Shown one piece after another: positions 31,301 through 40,030 of a stretch of DNA of 64,000 nt. How positions within the stretch are numbered: the stretch's first letter is position 1; each line of letters begins with the position of its first letter. The notes beneath the pieces are model-generated. The model saw nothing but the letters and a program-made list of their open reading frames with translations, was not told where the DNA came from and did not search any database. The translations under genes and the position numbers were made by a program. Source of the DNA: AG25 sp035518815 (lineage in GTDB: Bacteria > Gemmatimonadota > Gemmatimonadetes > Gemmatimonadales > GWC2-71-9); assembly GCA_035518815.1 (NCBI GenBank), contig DATIXG010000125.1:1-64000 (forward strand), written 5' to 3'.

Positions 31301-32883
31301 CGGGCGCGGAGACGAACCACGCGGCCCGACCAGCCGGTCGAGCTCGAGTTGTCCGCGCTCAACACCTGCAACGTGACGATCTCCCCGCGCTTCACCTTGG
31401 CGAGGGCATCGCTGAACTGGTCCCGGGTCTGGGTCGGCGTGCCGTTCACCTTCACGATGATGTCCGGACCGCCTGGATCGTCGACGCTCGCGAGACGCTG
31501 GAACGCCGGGCCCTCGGGCGCAACATCGGTGACGACCATGCCGCCGCCCTGTTGCATGACCGAGCGGAAGCGGGGATCCTGGGCATCGTCCGACGTGAGC
31601 GGTTGCACCGATACGCCGATGTTCTCCTCCATGGACGCGCTGTCGCCCTTGCCCGGCTTGTTCGGGCCGGCCGCGACCTCGTCACCGCCCGTGGGAGCGC
31701 GCGCCAGCGTGACCTTGTACGTCTTCCGCACGCCACCCGCGCGCAGCACGGTGACATCGACTACCTCGCCGGGCTTCTTGAACCCGACCATCTGCTGGAG
31801 CTGCGGCACGTTGGCCACCGCCTGCCCGTCGAGCGTTACGATCACGTCGCCGGCTTGAATGCCGGCGCGCTTCGCGGGAGAATCGTCGCCCGTGTAGCTG
31901 TTGACGACCACGCCCGTGATGCTCTTCATCCCCACGGCTTCGGCATCTTCCGGCTGCGCGTCCCGGATCGCGACCCCGATCACGGCGCGCTCGACGTGCC
32001 CGGTCTTGATGAGCTGATCCATCACGGTCCGGGCGAGGTTGATGGGGATCGCGAACCCGTAGCCCGAGTAGAAGCCGGTCTCGCTGGCGATCGCGGAATT
32101 GATGCCGATGACGTCGCCCCGGATGTTGACGAGGGGGCCGCCGGAGTTGCCGGGATTGATGGCGGCATCGGTTTGAATGAAGTCCTGAATCGCGTAGCGC
32201 GACTGCTGCAGGCCCGCGAGGAGGCGGCCCTTGGCGCTCACGATCCCGGCGGTCACAGTGAACGCGAACTGCTCACCGAGCGGGTTCCCGATGGCCAACA
32301 CCCACTCACCTACCCTCGTCGAGTCCGAGTTCCCGAACGACGAGGCCGGAAGATCGGTGGCGTCGATCTTGATCACCGCCACGTCCGTGGCCGGGTCGGA
32401 GCCCACCACCTTGGCGTTGAACTCGCGCTTGTCGTACAGGCGGACCATGACACGGTCGGCTCCGGCGACGACGTGGTTATTGGTCAGGATGTAGCCGTCG
32501 GGCGAGACGATGAATCCGGAGCCGGTGCCCTGCTCGACCTGCGGGCGACGCTTGGGGAACTGGAAGAAGTCCTCGAATCCCGGCGGCAGCTTCGATCCGT
32601 CGGTCCGCTGGCGGTGCTCGGACCGGACGAACACCACCGCCGGCCGCACGTGATCTGCCACGGACGAGAATGCCGCGCTGAGATCGGCCACGCTGCGGGA
32701 CACCTGCACAGGGGCCGGGGCCTGCGCCTCAGCCGGCACGGCCGCGGTCGGCGGGTTGGCGACTGGCTCGGCGGCACCGCTCCGCTTGGGGAGATTGAGC
32801 GCCGAGGCAAACGCCAGGCCGAACACGAACGTGATGGCCACCAACGCCCCGAATTTCATCCAGTCCCGCATGCGCACGGACAT
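31297..32883 (-). CDS. DegP/HtrA-type periplasmic serine protease
   Basis: A 528-residue protease-chaperone. It has an N-terminal membrane anchor (about 8-30), a Pro/Ala-rich linker, the trypsin-like domain with His137 (TNNHVV), Asp167 (TDVAVIKI) and Ser247 (NPGNSGGPLV), and two PDZ domains (ITGVVVNSYTGDDSPAKRAGIQAGD and, more diverged, GGMVVTDVAPEGPAFQRL). It degrades misfolded envelope proteins. GAGAG precedes the ATG. It follows dnaK by 38 bases on the same strand, so the two stress genes may be one transcript. DegP, DegQ and DegS types cannot be separated safely. Confidence 0.93.
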   Translation of the reverse strand: MSVRMRDWMKFGALVAITFVFGLAFASALNLPKRSGAAEPVANPPTAAVPAEAQAPAPVQVSRSVADLSAAFSSVADHVRPAVVFVRSEHRQRTDGSKLPPGFEDFFQFPKRRPQVEQGTGSGFIVSPDGYILTNNHVVAGADRVMVRLYDKREFNAKVVGSDPATDVAVIKIDATDLPASSFGNSDSTRVGEWVLAIGNPLGEQFAFTVTAGIVSAKGRLLAGLQQSRYAIQDFIQTDAAINPGNSGGPLVNIRGDVIGINSAIASETGFYSGYGFAIPINLARTVMDQLIKTGHVERAVIGVAIRDAQPEDAEAVGMKSITGVVVNSYTGDDSPAKRAGIQAGDVIVTLDGQAVANVPQLQQMVGFKKPGEVVDVTVLRAGGVRKTYKVTLARAPTGGDEVAAGPNKPGKGDSASMEENIGVSVQPLTSDDAQDPRFRSVMQQGGGMVVTDVAPEGPAFQRLASVDDPGGPDIIVKVNGTPTQTRDQFSDALAKVKRGEIVTLQVLSADNSSSTGWSGRVVRLRAR

Positions 32884-32921
32884 CGGTTCTCTCGTTTCGT
32901 TAGGGGGATCGCCTAGGCGCG

Positions 32922-34853
32922 CTAGGCTTTCTTACTCTTGTCATCGTCCACAATTTCGTAGTCGGCTTCGACTACGTTGTCGGCTTTCTGGCCGCCGGTG
33001 GCCTCAGCCGGCTCCGTGGTGCCGTGCTCGGCACCGGCCCCGCCGGCGCCGCCCGTCGCGGCGTACATCGAGGCGCCCGCCGCCGAATACGCCTGCTGCA
33101 GCGCGTCAGACGCCTTCGCAATCTCGTCGGGATTGCCCGAGCGGAGCGCCTGCTTCGCGCCTTCCAGCGCGGCGTCCAGCCGGGACTTGAGCGACGCGTC
33201 GAGCTTGTCGGCCCATTCCTTCGAGCCTTTCTCCACATCGTACACCATGGTATCGAGACGGTTGCGGCGCTCGATCTCCTCGCGGCGACGCTTGTCCTCC
33301 GCCGCGTGCGCTTCCGCGTCCTTCACCATCTTCTCGATGTCCTTGTCCTGCAGGCCGGACGATGCCTCGATCCGGATCTTCTGCTCCTTGCCCGTGGCCT
33401 TGTCCTTGGCCGACACGTGCAGGATGCCGTTGGCATCGATGTCGAACGTCACCTCGACCTGAGGGATGCCGCGCGGAGCGGGTGGAATCCCCGTCAGCTG
33501 GAACTTCCCAATGGTGCGGTTGTCGCTCGCCAGCTGGCGCTCGCCCTGCAGGACGTGGATCTCCACCGTGGTCTGACCGTCCTCGGCGGTCGAAAAGACC
33601 TCCGACTTCTTGGTCGGGATCGTCGTGTTGCGCGGGATGAGGACCGTCGTCACACCGCCGAGCGTCTCGATGCCGAGCGAGAGAGGCGTGACGTCGAGCA
33701 GGAGCACGTCCTTCACCTCGCCCGCGAGCACGCCGCCCTGAATCGCTGCGCCGATTGCCACCACCTCGTCGGGATTCACGCCCTTGTGAGGCTCCTTCCC
33801 GAAGAAGGTCTTGACCAGCTCCTGCACCTTGGGCATCCGGGTCTGGCCGCCCACGAGGATCACCTCGTCGATCTCCGTCGGCTTGATCCCCGCGTCCTTC
33901 AAGGCCTGCTCCATCGGCGGCAGCGTCCGCTTGACGAGGTCGTCGACGAGCTGCTCGAGCTTGGCGCGCGAGAGGGTGACGTTGAGATGCTTGGGGCCGG
34001 ACTGGTCCGCCGTGATGAACGGCAGGTTGATCTCCGTCTGCATCACCGTCGACAGCTCCATCTTGGCCTTCTCGGCCGCTTCCTTGAGCCGCTGCAGCGC
34101 CATCGGGTCCTTCGACAGGTCGATGCCCTGATCGCGCTTGAACTCGGCCACGAGCCATTCGATCACGCGCTGGTCGAAGTCGTCGCCGCCCAGGTGGGTG
34201 TCGCCGTTGGTCGCCTTGACCTCGAACACGCCCTCGGCCAGCTCGAGCACCGAGATGTCGTACGTGCCGCCGCCCAGATCGTAGACCGCGACCTTCTCTT
34301 CCTTCTTCTTGTCGAGCCCGTAGGCCAGGGCCGAGGCCGTAGGCTCGTTGATGATGCGCACGACGTCGAGCCCCGCGATCTTGCCCGCGTCCTTCGTCGC
34401 CTGCCGCTGGGAATCGTTGAAGTACGCCGGGACCGTGACCACGGCCTTCTCCACCTTGTGGCCGAGGTAGTCCTCCGCGGTCTGCTTCATCTTCTGCAGG
34501 ATCATGGCCGAGATCTCGGGAGGCGTGTAACGCTTCCCCTGAATGTCGACCGCCGCGAGGCCGTTCGGTCCCTCGACGACCTTGTACGGCACCCGCTTCA
34601 TTTCCTGGGAGACCTCCCCGGTCCGCCGCCCCATGAAGCGCTTGATCGAGAACACCGTCTGCTGCGGATTGGTCACCGCCTGGCGCTTGGCCACCTGCCC
34701 GACCAGACGCTCCCCGTCCTTGGTAAACGCGACGACGGACGGTGTCACCCGCCCACCCTCGGCGTTCGGGATGACGACCGGATCCCCGCCCTCCATGACG
34801 GCGACGACCGAATTCGTCGTCCCGAGGTCGATTCCGATGATCTTTTCAGGCAT
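32922..34853 (-). CDS. dnaK: DnaK (Hsp70) chaperone
   Basis: A 643-residue Hsp70. All signatures are present: IGIDLGTTNS at the N-terminus, VPAYFNDSQRQATKDAG, VYDLGGGTYDISVL, and VGGQTRMPKVQE in the ATPase domain, the substrate-binding domain (DVTPLSLGIETLGG) and the acidic C-terminus ending VDDDKSKK. GAGGAG lies upstream of the ATG. No grpE or dnaJ is adjacent. The upstream region holds TTGACA (34935-34940) but no convincing -10 box. A 6-bp hairpin spans the stop (32911-32926). Confidence 0.98.
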   Translation of the reverse strand: MPEKIIGIDLGTTNSVVAVMEGGDPVVIPNAEGGRVTPSVVAFTKDGERLVGQVAKRQAVTNPQQTVFSIKRFMGRRTGEVSQEMKRVPYKVVEGPNGLAAVDIQGKRYTPPEISAMILQKMKQTAEDYLGHKVEKAVVTVPAYFNDSQRQATKDAGKIAGLDVVRIINEPTASALAYGLDKKKEEKVAVYDLGGGTYDISVLELAEGVFEVKATNGDTHLGGDDFDQRVIEWLVAEFKRDQGIDLSKDPMALQRLKEAAEKAKMELSTVMQTEINLPFITADQSGPKHLNVTLSRAKLEQLVDDLVKRTLPPMEQALKDAGIKPTEIDEVILVGGQTRMPKVQELVKTFFGKEPHKGVNPDEVVAIGAAIQGGVLAGEVKDVLLLDVTPLSLGIETLGGVTTVLIPRNTTIPTKKSEVFSTAEDGQTTVEIHVLQGERQLASDNRTIGKFQLTGIPPAPRGIPQVEVTFDIDANGILHVSAKDKATGKEQKIRIEASSGLQDKDIEKMVKDAEAHAAEDKRRREEIERRNRLDTMVYDVEKGSKEWADKLDASLKSRLDAALEGAKQALRSGNPDEIAKASDALQQAYSAAGASMYAATGGAGGAGAEHGTTEPAEATGGQKADNVVEADYEIVDDDKSKKA

Positions 34854-35003
34854 CCGCGTGACTCCTCAATCGAGTGAAAGTGATGCTCGAGCTCCTATAG
34901 GAGTCGCCGAAGCAATCGCCATGCCCGCAAAAGGTGTCAATATGGCAGCGAAGGACCTGAGGGTCGAGGGCGAGGACGCTCAGGGCGGGCTACATTTTGA
35001 CGC

Positions 35004-35753
35004 GTGTTTCCCTATAAGGATGATAACCCTACCGTTCTGACGCCCGTCGTCACCGTCGCCATCATCGTGCTGAACGTTCTCGCGTGGATCTTTGTTCAGG
35101 GCGCCGGAGCGCGAGAGGCGGTGGCGTCTTCGGTGTGCCAGTTCGGACTCATTCCGGGCGAGCTGCTCGGGACCGTTGCGCCGGGCACGGCGGTGCCGCT
35201 CGGCCCGCGCATGTCGTGCGTGCTCGAGGCGCCGCACTATACCGCCGTGCTCACGTCCATGTTCATGCATGGCGGCTGGCTGCACCTGCTCGGCAACATG
35301 TGGTTCCTGTGGGTGTTCGGGAACAACATCGAAGACGCCATGGGGCACGTGCGGTTCGTCCTGTTCTATCTCCTGTGCGGGATCGCGGCCGCTGCGGCGC
35401 AGGTGCTCAAGGATTCCCACGGGATCGCGCCGATGGTCGGCGCGTCGGGCGCGATCAGCGGGGTGATGGGTGCCTACCTCGTCCTCTATCCGCGAGTCCG
35501 GGTGCATACCCTGCTCGTGCTCGGCATCTTCATTACCAGGGTCGCGCTGCCCGCCTACGTGATGCTGGGGTACTGGTTCGTCCTCCAGCTGCTGCTGGGC
35601 ACGGCGGGGACGCTCTCGAAGGTCCAGGGCGGCGTGGCGTTCTGGGCGCATGTCGGGGGGTTCGTTGCCGGGGTCGCCCTCATCAAGTTCTTCGTCAACC
35701 CCGAGCTTGCCGAACGGAAAAAGGCCGAACACAGCGAGTGGCTGGGCTCCTAA
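35004..35753 (+). CDS. rhomboid-family intramembrane serine protease
   Basis: A 249-residue membrane protease with six or seven helices. The catalytic dyad is Ser148 in GASGAISG and His216 in AHVGGF. The HGGWLHLLGNMWFLWVFG block between helices 1 and 2 is the usual rhomboid loop. It starts with GTG at 35004, has no Shine-Dalgarno, and TACATT (34991-34996) lies where a -10 box would place the transcript start on or next to this GTG. The mRNA may thus be leaderless. Substrates are unknown. Confidence 0.9.
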   Translation: MFPYKDDNPTVLTPVVTVAIIVLNVLAWIFVQGAGAREAVASSVCQFGLIPGELLGTVAPGTAVPLGPRMSCVLEAPHYTAVLTSMFMHGGWLHLLGNMWFLWVFGNNIEDAMGHVRFVLFYLLCGIAAAAAQVLKDSHGIAPMVGASGAISGVMGAYLVLYPRVRVHTLLVLGIFITRVALPAYVMLGYWFVLQLLLGTAGTLSKVQGGVAFWAHVGGFVAGVALIKFFVNPELAERKKAEHSEWLGS

Positions 35754-35757
35754 ACCG

Positions 35758-36447
35758 CTAGGGGCCGCCCAGCTCGGCGTGGTGCTTGATGGTCTTGCCC
35801 TCGACGAGGAAGACCACGTCCTCGGCGATGTTGGTGGCCAGATCCGCCACACGCTCGAGGTTCCGGCTGATGAGGAACAGCTCCATCGCGGCCCCGATGA
35901 TGTGGGGATCCTCCATCATGTGCGTCAGCAGGATGCGGAAGACCGAGTGGTGCAGCGCGTCCACCGAGTCGTCGCGGCGGCAGATTTCGCGGCCCAGCGC
36001 CGGGTCGGCCCGCACGAACGCATCGAGCGCCCCGGACAACATGGAGCGTGCCTGGCGCGCCATCTCGAGCAGCTCGGGCTCCGGCGCGATGAGGCGGGCC
36101 TGCAGCAGCCGCTCCGCCGACTGCGCGATGTTGACGGCATGATCGCCGACCCGCTCGAGGTCGTTGGCGATCTTCATCGCCGACATGAGCAGGCGGAGGT
36201 CCCGCCCCATCGGCTGCTGCGTAGCGAGCAGGTCGACGACGGACTCCTCGATCTCGAGCTCCAGCGCGTCGAGCGTGCGGTCGTTGCGGATCACCTGGGC
36301 GGCCAGCTCTCCGTCGCGGCGCAGCAGGGCCTCGAGGGCGCGGCCCAGCGCGTCCTGCGCCTCCCCCGACATGGTCAGCAGCTTGGCCTTGAGCGCCGAC
36401 AGATCGTCGTGGAAGTGCCGGTGGACAGTGTCGGGTCGTGCGCTCAT
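35758..36447 (-). CDS. phoU: PhoU phosphate-signalling protein
   Basis: A 229-residue protein of two three-helix bundles, each with a metal-binding consensus (about residues 80-105, MKIANDLERVGDHAVNIA, and 185-212, ISRNLERVADLATNIAED). PhoU links Pst transport to the PhoR kinase and keeps the regulon off when phosphate is plentiful. The ATG at 36447 overlaps the stop of the preceding pstB as ATGA. It is the last gene of the pstC-A-B-B-phoU operon. Confidence 0.96.
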   Translation of the reverse strand: MSARPDTVHRHFHDDLSALKAKLLTMSGEAQDALGRALEALLRRDGELAAQVIRNDRTLDALELEIEESVVDLLATQQPMGRDLRLLMSAMKIANDLERVGDHAVNIAQSAERLLQARLIAPEPELLEMARQARSMLSGALDAFVRADPALGREICRRDDSVDALHHSVFRILLTHMMEDPHIIGAAMELFLISRNLERVADLATNIAEDVVFLVEGKTIKHHAELGGP

Positions 36448-37286
36448 CCGAACCTCCCGGTGATGTAGGCCTCGGTGCGCTCGTCCTGGGGCCGCGTGAA
36501 GATCTGCGCGGTCTCGCCGAACTCGACGAGGCGGCCGAGATAGAAGAACCCGGTATGATCGGAGACCCGGGAGGCTTGCTGCATGTTGTGCGTCACGATC
36601 ACGATCGAGTAGATCTGCTTCAGCTGCACCATCAGCTCCTCGATGCGCTGAGTGGCTCCCGGGTCGAGCGCCGAGCAGGGCTCGTCCATGAGGAGGACTT
36701 CCGGGTCGTTCGCGAGCGCTCGCGCGATGCACAACCGCTGCTGCTGTCCGCCCGAGAGGCCGGTGCCCGGTCCGTACAATCGGTCTTTGACCTCGTCCCA
36801 TAGAGCGGCCTGCCGCAGCGCCCGCTCCACCCGCTCCGGGATCTGCCGCTCGGGTGCGAGCCCGTTCAAGCGCGGTCCGTAGGCCACGTTGTCGAAGATG
36901 GTCTTCGGAAACGGATTGGGCTGCTGGAAGACCATGCCGACCCGTCGCCGGAGGGCGACGGGATCCGTCCCGCGCGAGAACACCGACACGCCCTCGAGCA
37001 GGATGTCGCCGGTATGGCGGGTGCGGGGCAGCGTTTCGTTCAGGCGGTTGATGGAGCGGAGGAAGGTACTCTTCCCGCATCCCGACGGCCCGATTAACGC
37101 GGTCACGGCCCGGCGGGGCACGGTCAAGGTCAGGTCGTGGAGCGCCTGAGTGGCGCCGTACCAGAAGTTGTAGGCGCGCACATCGATGACGGGCGTCGCC
37201 GAGGGCGCGCCTCGCGGCACCACCGGCGGGCGCTCGTGGTGAGGGGCGGGCGTGATCTGGCGCTCGGGTTCGACAGCCGCGGTCAT
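36444..37286 (-). CDS. pstB: PstB phosphate ABC-transporter ATPase, second copy
   Basis: A 280-residue ATPase. Walker A GPSGCGKST, Q-loop GMVFQQPNPFP, signature LSGGQQQR, Walker B VLLMDEPCSALDP and H-loop VTHNMQQA are intact. The first 32 residues are a Pro/His-rich extension that the other copy lacks. It is the distal of two adjacent pstB genes, and both proteins end in the same EAYITGRFG. Start and stop overlap the neighbours by four bases. Confidence 0.95.
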   Translation of the reverse strand: MTAAVEPERQITPAPHHERPPVVPRGAPSATPVIDVRAYNFWYGATQALHDLTLTVPRRAVTALIGPSGCGKSTFLRSINRLNETLPRTRHTGDILLEGVSVFSRGTDPVALRRRVGMVFQQPNPFPKTIFDNVAYGPRLNGLAPERQIPERVERALRQAALWDEVKDRLYGPGTGLSGGQQQRLCIARALANDPEVLLMDEPCSALDPGATQRIEELMVQLKQIYSIVIVTHNMQQASRVSDHTGFFYLGRLVEFGETAQIFTRPQDERTEAYITGRFG

Positions 37287-38059
37287 CCGAACCTCCCGGT
37301 AATGTACGCCTCGGTGCGCTCCTGGACCGGCTTCGTGAACAGCTCCTGGGTGCGGCCAACCTCGATCAGCTCACCGAGATAGAAGAACGCGGTGTAGTCG
37401 GACACGCGCGCCGCCTGGTGCAGGTTGTGCGTCACGATCACGATGGTGTAGCGGGCCTTGAGCTCGTGGCACAGCTCCTCGATCCGCTGGGTGCCGCCGG
37501 GGTCCAGGGAGGCCGTCGGCTCGTCGAGCAGCAACACCTCAGGTGCGGGCGCCAACGCCCGGGCGACGCACAGGCGTTGCTGCTGGCCCCCCGAAAGCGC
37601 GAGCGCGCTGGCATGCAGGCGATCCTTCACCTCGTCCCACAGGGCCGCCTGCCGCAGCGCCTTCTCTACGGTCTCATCCATCTCCGCCCTCGGCTTCCGG
37701 CCGTTCACACGGAGTCCCGCCGCAACGTTGTCGTAGATCGTCATGGTGGGGAACGGCGTGGGCCGTTGAAACACCATGCCGATGCGGCGGCGCAGCTGGA
37801 CGGGGTCCACGTCGCTCGTGTAGATGTCGTGCCCGTCGAGCAGCACCTTGCCGGTTGCCCAACCGCCCTCCGACAGCTCGTGCATCCGATTCAGGCACCG
37901 GAGGAACGTGCTCTTCCCGCACCCCGACGGGCCGATCATCGCCGTGACGGTGCGGGTCGGGAAGAGGAGCGACACGTCCTTCACCACCGCGCGGCGCCCG
38001 TAGAGGGCGGTCAGGCGCACGGCCTCGAGCTCGGCACGCGCGTCAGCGACCGGTGTCAT
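37283..38059 (-). CDS. pstB: PstB phosphate ABC-transporter ATPase, first copy
   Basis: A 258-residue ATPase with Walker A GPSGCGKST, Q-loop GMVFQRPTPFP, signature LSGGQQQR, Walker B VLLLDEPTASLDP and H-loop VTHNLHQA. It differs from the copy next door in the Q-loop (RPT instead of QPN) and lacks the N-terminal extension. The ATG at 38059 lies 17 bases inside the end of pstA, and is chosen over a frame start ten codons earlier. Two ATPases could pair as a heterodimer or serve different conditions. Confidence 0.95.
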   Translation of the reverse strand: MTPVADARAELEAVRLTALYGRRAVVKDVSLLFPTRTVTAMIGPSGCGKSTFLRCLNRMHELSEGGWATGKVLLDGHDIYTSDVDPVQLRRRIGMVFQRPTPFPTMTIYDNVAAGLRVNGRKPRAEMDETVEKALRQAALWDEVKDRLHASALALSGGQQQRLCVARALAPAPEVLLLDEPTASLDPGGTQRIEELCHELKARYTIVIVTHNLHQAARVSDYTAFFYLGELIEVGRTQELFTKPVQERTEAYITGRFG

Positions 38060-38891
38060 GCCGTTGCCGGACCGCCCAGCGGGCACCAAGGGCGAGCACG
38101 AGGACGAGTCCCATCAGCACGAGCGCCGCCGCCCAGGCCAGCCTGTGCCACTCCTCGAAGGGGCCGGTGGCGTAGGTGAAGATCTGGAGCGACAGGGTCT
38201 GCATCGGTTGGTTGATACTGGTCGAAAAGTTCAGGTTGCCGAGCGCCGTGAAGAGGAGGGGCGCCGTCTCGCCCGCGATTCGCGCGACTGCAACCAGGCA
38301 TCCGGTCACGATGCCGGCGAGCGCGGTGCGCGCGATGATGCCAATCGACGTGCGCCAGCGTGGGTAGCCGAGGGCCAGCGCGGCTTCGCGCAGGGAATGC
38401 GGCACCAGGCGGACCATCTCCTCCGTCGTGCGGGCGACCATCGGCACCATGAGGATCGCCAGGGCGGCGCCGCCGGCGAAGGCCGAGAAATGTCCCATCG
38501 GTTTGACGAGCCACGTCCACGCGAAGACTCCGACGACGATCGAGGGCGTACCGTTCATGACGTCGGCCAGGAACCGGACGATCCACCCGAGCCGGCCGGA
38601 GCCGTACTCAGCGAGGTATAGCCCCGAGCCGATGCCCACCGGCAAGCCGATCAGCGCGCCCAGCCCCACGATGATGGCCGTGCCCACGATGGCGTTGGCG
38701 ACGCCACCCCCTGACTGACCGGCGGGGACGGGATTCTTTACGAAGAACCGCCAGTCGAGCGACGAGGCGCCTTTCACGAGCAGGTCACCCAGGATGAGCA
38801 GGAGGGCCAGCACGGCGACGCCGCACAGCGCGACGACGAGCCCGGTCATCAGGCCGCTCACGATCCGCCGACGCAACCGGCGCACGCTCAC
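38043..38891 (-). CDS. pstA: PstA phosphate transporter permease
   Basis: A 282-residue inner-membrane permease with six helices. The EAA loop that contacts the ATPase is EAALALGYPRWRTSIGI. DVMNGTPSIVVGVFAW is the conserved PstA block before it. It forms the channel with PstC. It overlaps pstC by ATGA upstream and the first pstB by 17 bases downstream. Confidence 0.95.
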   Translation of the reverse strand: MSVRRLRRRIVSGLMTGLVVALCGVAVLALLLILGDLLVKGASSLDWRFFVKNPVPAGQSGGGVANAIVGTAIIVGLGALIGLPVGIGSGLYLAEYGSGRLGWIVRFLADVMNGTPSIVVGVFAWTWLVKPMGHFSAFAGGAALAILMVPMVARTTEEMVRLVPHSLREAALALGYPRWRTSIGIIARTALAGIVTGCLVAVARIAGETAPLLFTALGNLNFSTSINQPMQTLSLQIFTYATGPFEEWHRLAWAAALVLMGLVLVLALGARWAVRQRHDTGR

Positions 38892-39898
38892 AGTGCCCGG
38901 CTCCCGACTGCGGTTCCGCGAGCCACCTGCCAGATGAGGAGGCGGGCGAGGGCGTTCACGAGCACCGTAATCACGAAGAGAATGAGGCCGACCTCGAACA
39001 GTGCCGAGAGATAGACCGCCGTGGTCGCTTCACTGAACTCGTTAGCGATCGCGGCGGCCATCGTGTAGGCCGGCTGGAGGACAGACACACTGATGTCATG
39101 ACGGTTCCCGATGACCATGGTCACGGCCATCGTCTCACCAAGCGCGCGGCCCAGGCCGAGGATGACCGCACCGATCAGGCCGGCGCGACCGTACGGCATC
39201 ACGGCAGTCCACACGGCTTCCCAGCGCGTCGCGCCCATACCCAGCGCGGCCTCCCGCTGCGTCCCGGGGACCGCGAGGAGCACTTCGCGCGACACCGCCG
39301 CGATGTACGGCACGATCATGATCGCGAGAATGATGCCGCCCGCAAGCAGGGAGTTGCCGTAAAAGACGCCGGTCACGAAGGGCGTCCAACCGAAGACCGC
39401 CCGCAACGGGGGCACGAGATAGGTGCGAAGGAACGGAATCAGGACGAAGACTCCCCAGAGGCCGTACACGACGCTCGGGATGGCCGCCAGGAGCTCCACC
39501 ACGAAAGCGATCGGCTGCCGCACCGCTTTGGGCGCGAACTCTGTCAGGAAGACCGCCACTCCGAGCGCGAGCGGCACCGCGATGATCACCGCAAGGAACG
39601 ATGACGCGAGGGTTCCGAAGATCATCGGCGCCGCCCCGAACACCCCCGCAACGGGATCCCACACCGAGGTGCCGACGAAACGCCACCCGAACTGGCGGAT
39701 GGCCGGCCAGGCATTGGTTGTCAGCTGCTCCACGAGGGCGAGCATGAGGATCGGCAGCCCGAGGGCCAGCGCCGTCAAAACGCCCTTGTACAAGCGGTCG
39801 GCGGCGTTCGCCGTGCTCGCACCGCCCCGGCGCGGAGTCGCAACAGGCGGTTCGCCGTCGGTCGCCTGGGGCACCGGTTCGATGGGGAGGGCGGTCAT
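38888..39898 (-). CDS. pstC: PstC phosphate transporter permease
   Basis: A 336-residue permease with six core helices and a cytoplasmic N-terminal tail of about 35 residues. The EAA loop reads EAALGMGATRWEAVWTAV, and the conserved AAIPSVVYGLWGVF block lies in the middle. It starts a five-gene unit. A Pho-box-like repeat ends 26 bp upstream (39925-39942), so the mRNA leader must be very short; no Shine-Dalgarno is apparent. Confidence 0.95.
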   Translation of the reverse strand: MTALPIEPVPQATDGEPPVATPRRGGASTANAADRLYKGVLTALALGLPILMLALVEQLTTNAWPAIRQFGWRFVGTSVWDPVAGVFGAAPMIFGTLASSFLAVIIAVPLALGVAVFLTEFAPKAVRQPIAFVVELLAAIPSVVYGLWGVFVLIPFLRTYLVPPLRAVFGWTPFVTGVFYGNSLLAGGIILAIMIVPYIAAVSREVLLAVPGTQREAALGMGATRWEAVWTAVMPYGRAGLIGAVILGLGRALGETMAVTMVIGNRHDISVSVLQPAYTMAAAIANEFSEATTAVYLSALFEVGLILFVITVLVNALARLLIWQVARGTAVGSRAL

Positions 39899-39924
39899 CG
39901 TGACCGGAAACGTATCGGCGGTTT

Positions 39925-39942
39925 GTCACGCCGATGTAACGG
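39925..39942 (-). promoter_or_regulatory. Pho-box-like direct repeat upstream of pstC
   Basis: Read on the minus strand the site is CCGTTAC-ATCG-GCGTGAC, two 7-bp half sites with a 4-bp spacer, the PhoB box geometry (consensus CTGTCAT-N4-CTGTCAT). A weak -10 (GATACG) lies nine bases downstream and would start transcription close to the pstC ATG. Confidence 0.55.
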
Positions 39943-39993
39943 CCGGAAAGACAACCCCCCCGCAGGCGAATAACGCCGTACGGGGGGCACCGA

Positions 39994-40018
39994 CAGCCGG
40001 CAAGGAGGGGGCCGGCTG
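39994..40018 (-). terminator. stem-loop after pstS
   Basis: CAGCCGGC (39994-40001) pairs perfectly with GCCGGCTG (40011-40018) over a 9-base loop, 12 bases after the pstS stop. There is no T-tract. It may stabilise the abundant pstS message or partly terminate before pstC, which fits the need for more binding protein than permease. Confidence 0.5.
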
Positions 40019-40030
40019 ACAGTCAGTGCA

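Noticed and set aside
32911..32927. Terminator at the end of dnaK
   Set aside because: The 6-bp hairpin includes the stop codon and lacks a T-tract. degP follows closely on the same strand, so termination here is doubtful.
34854..35003. CIRCE/HrcA operator upstream of dnaK
   Set aside because: The only notable palindrome (CTCCTATAGGAG) does not match TTAGCACTC-N9-GAGTGCTAA. TTGACA is present but without a convincing -10.
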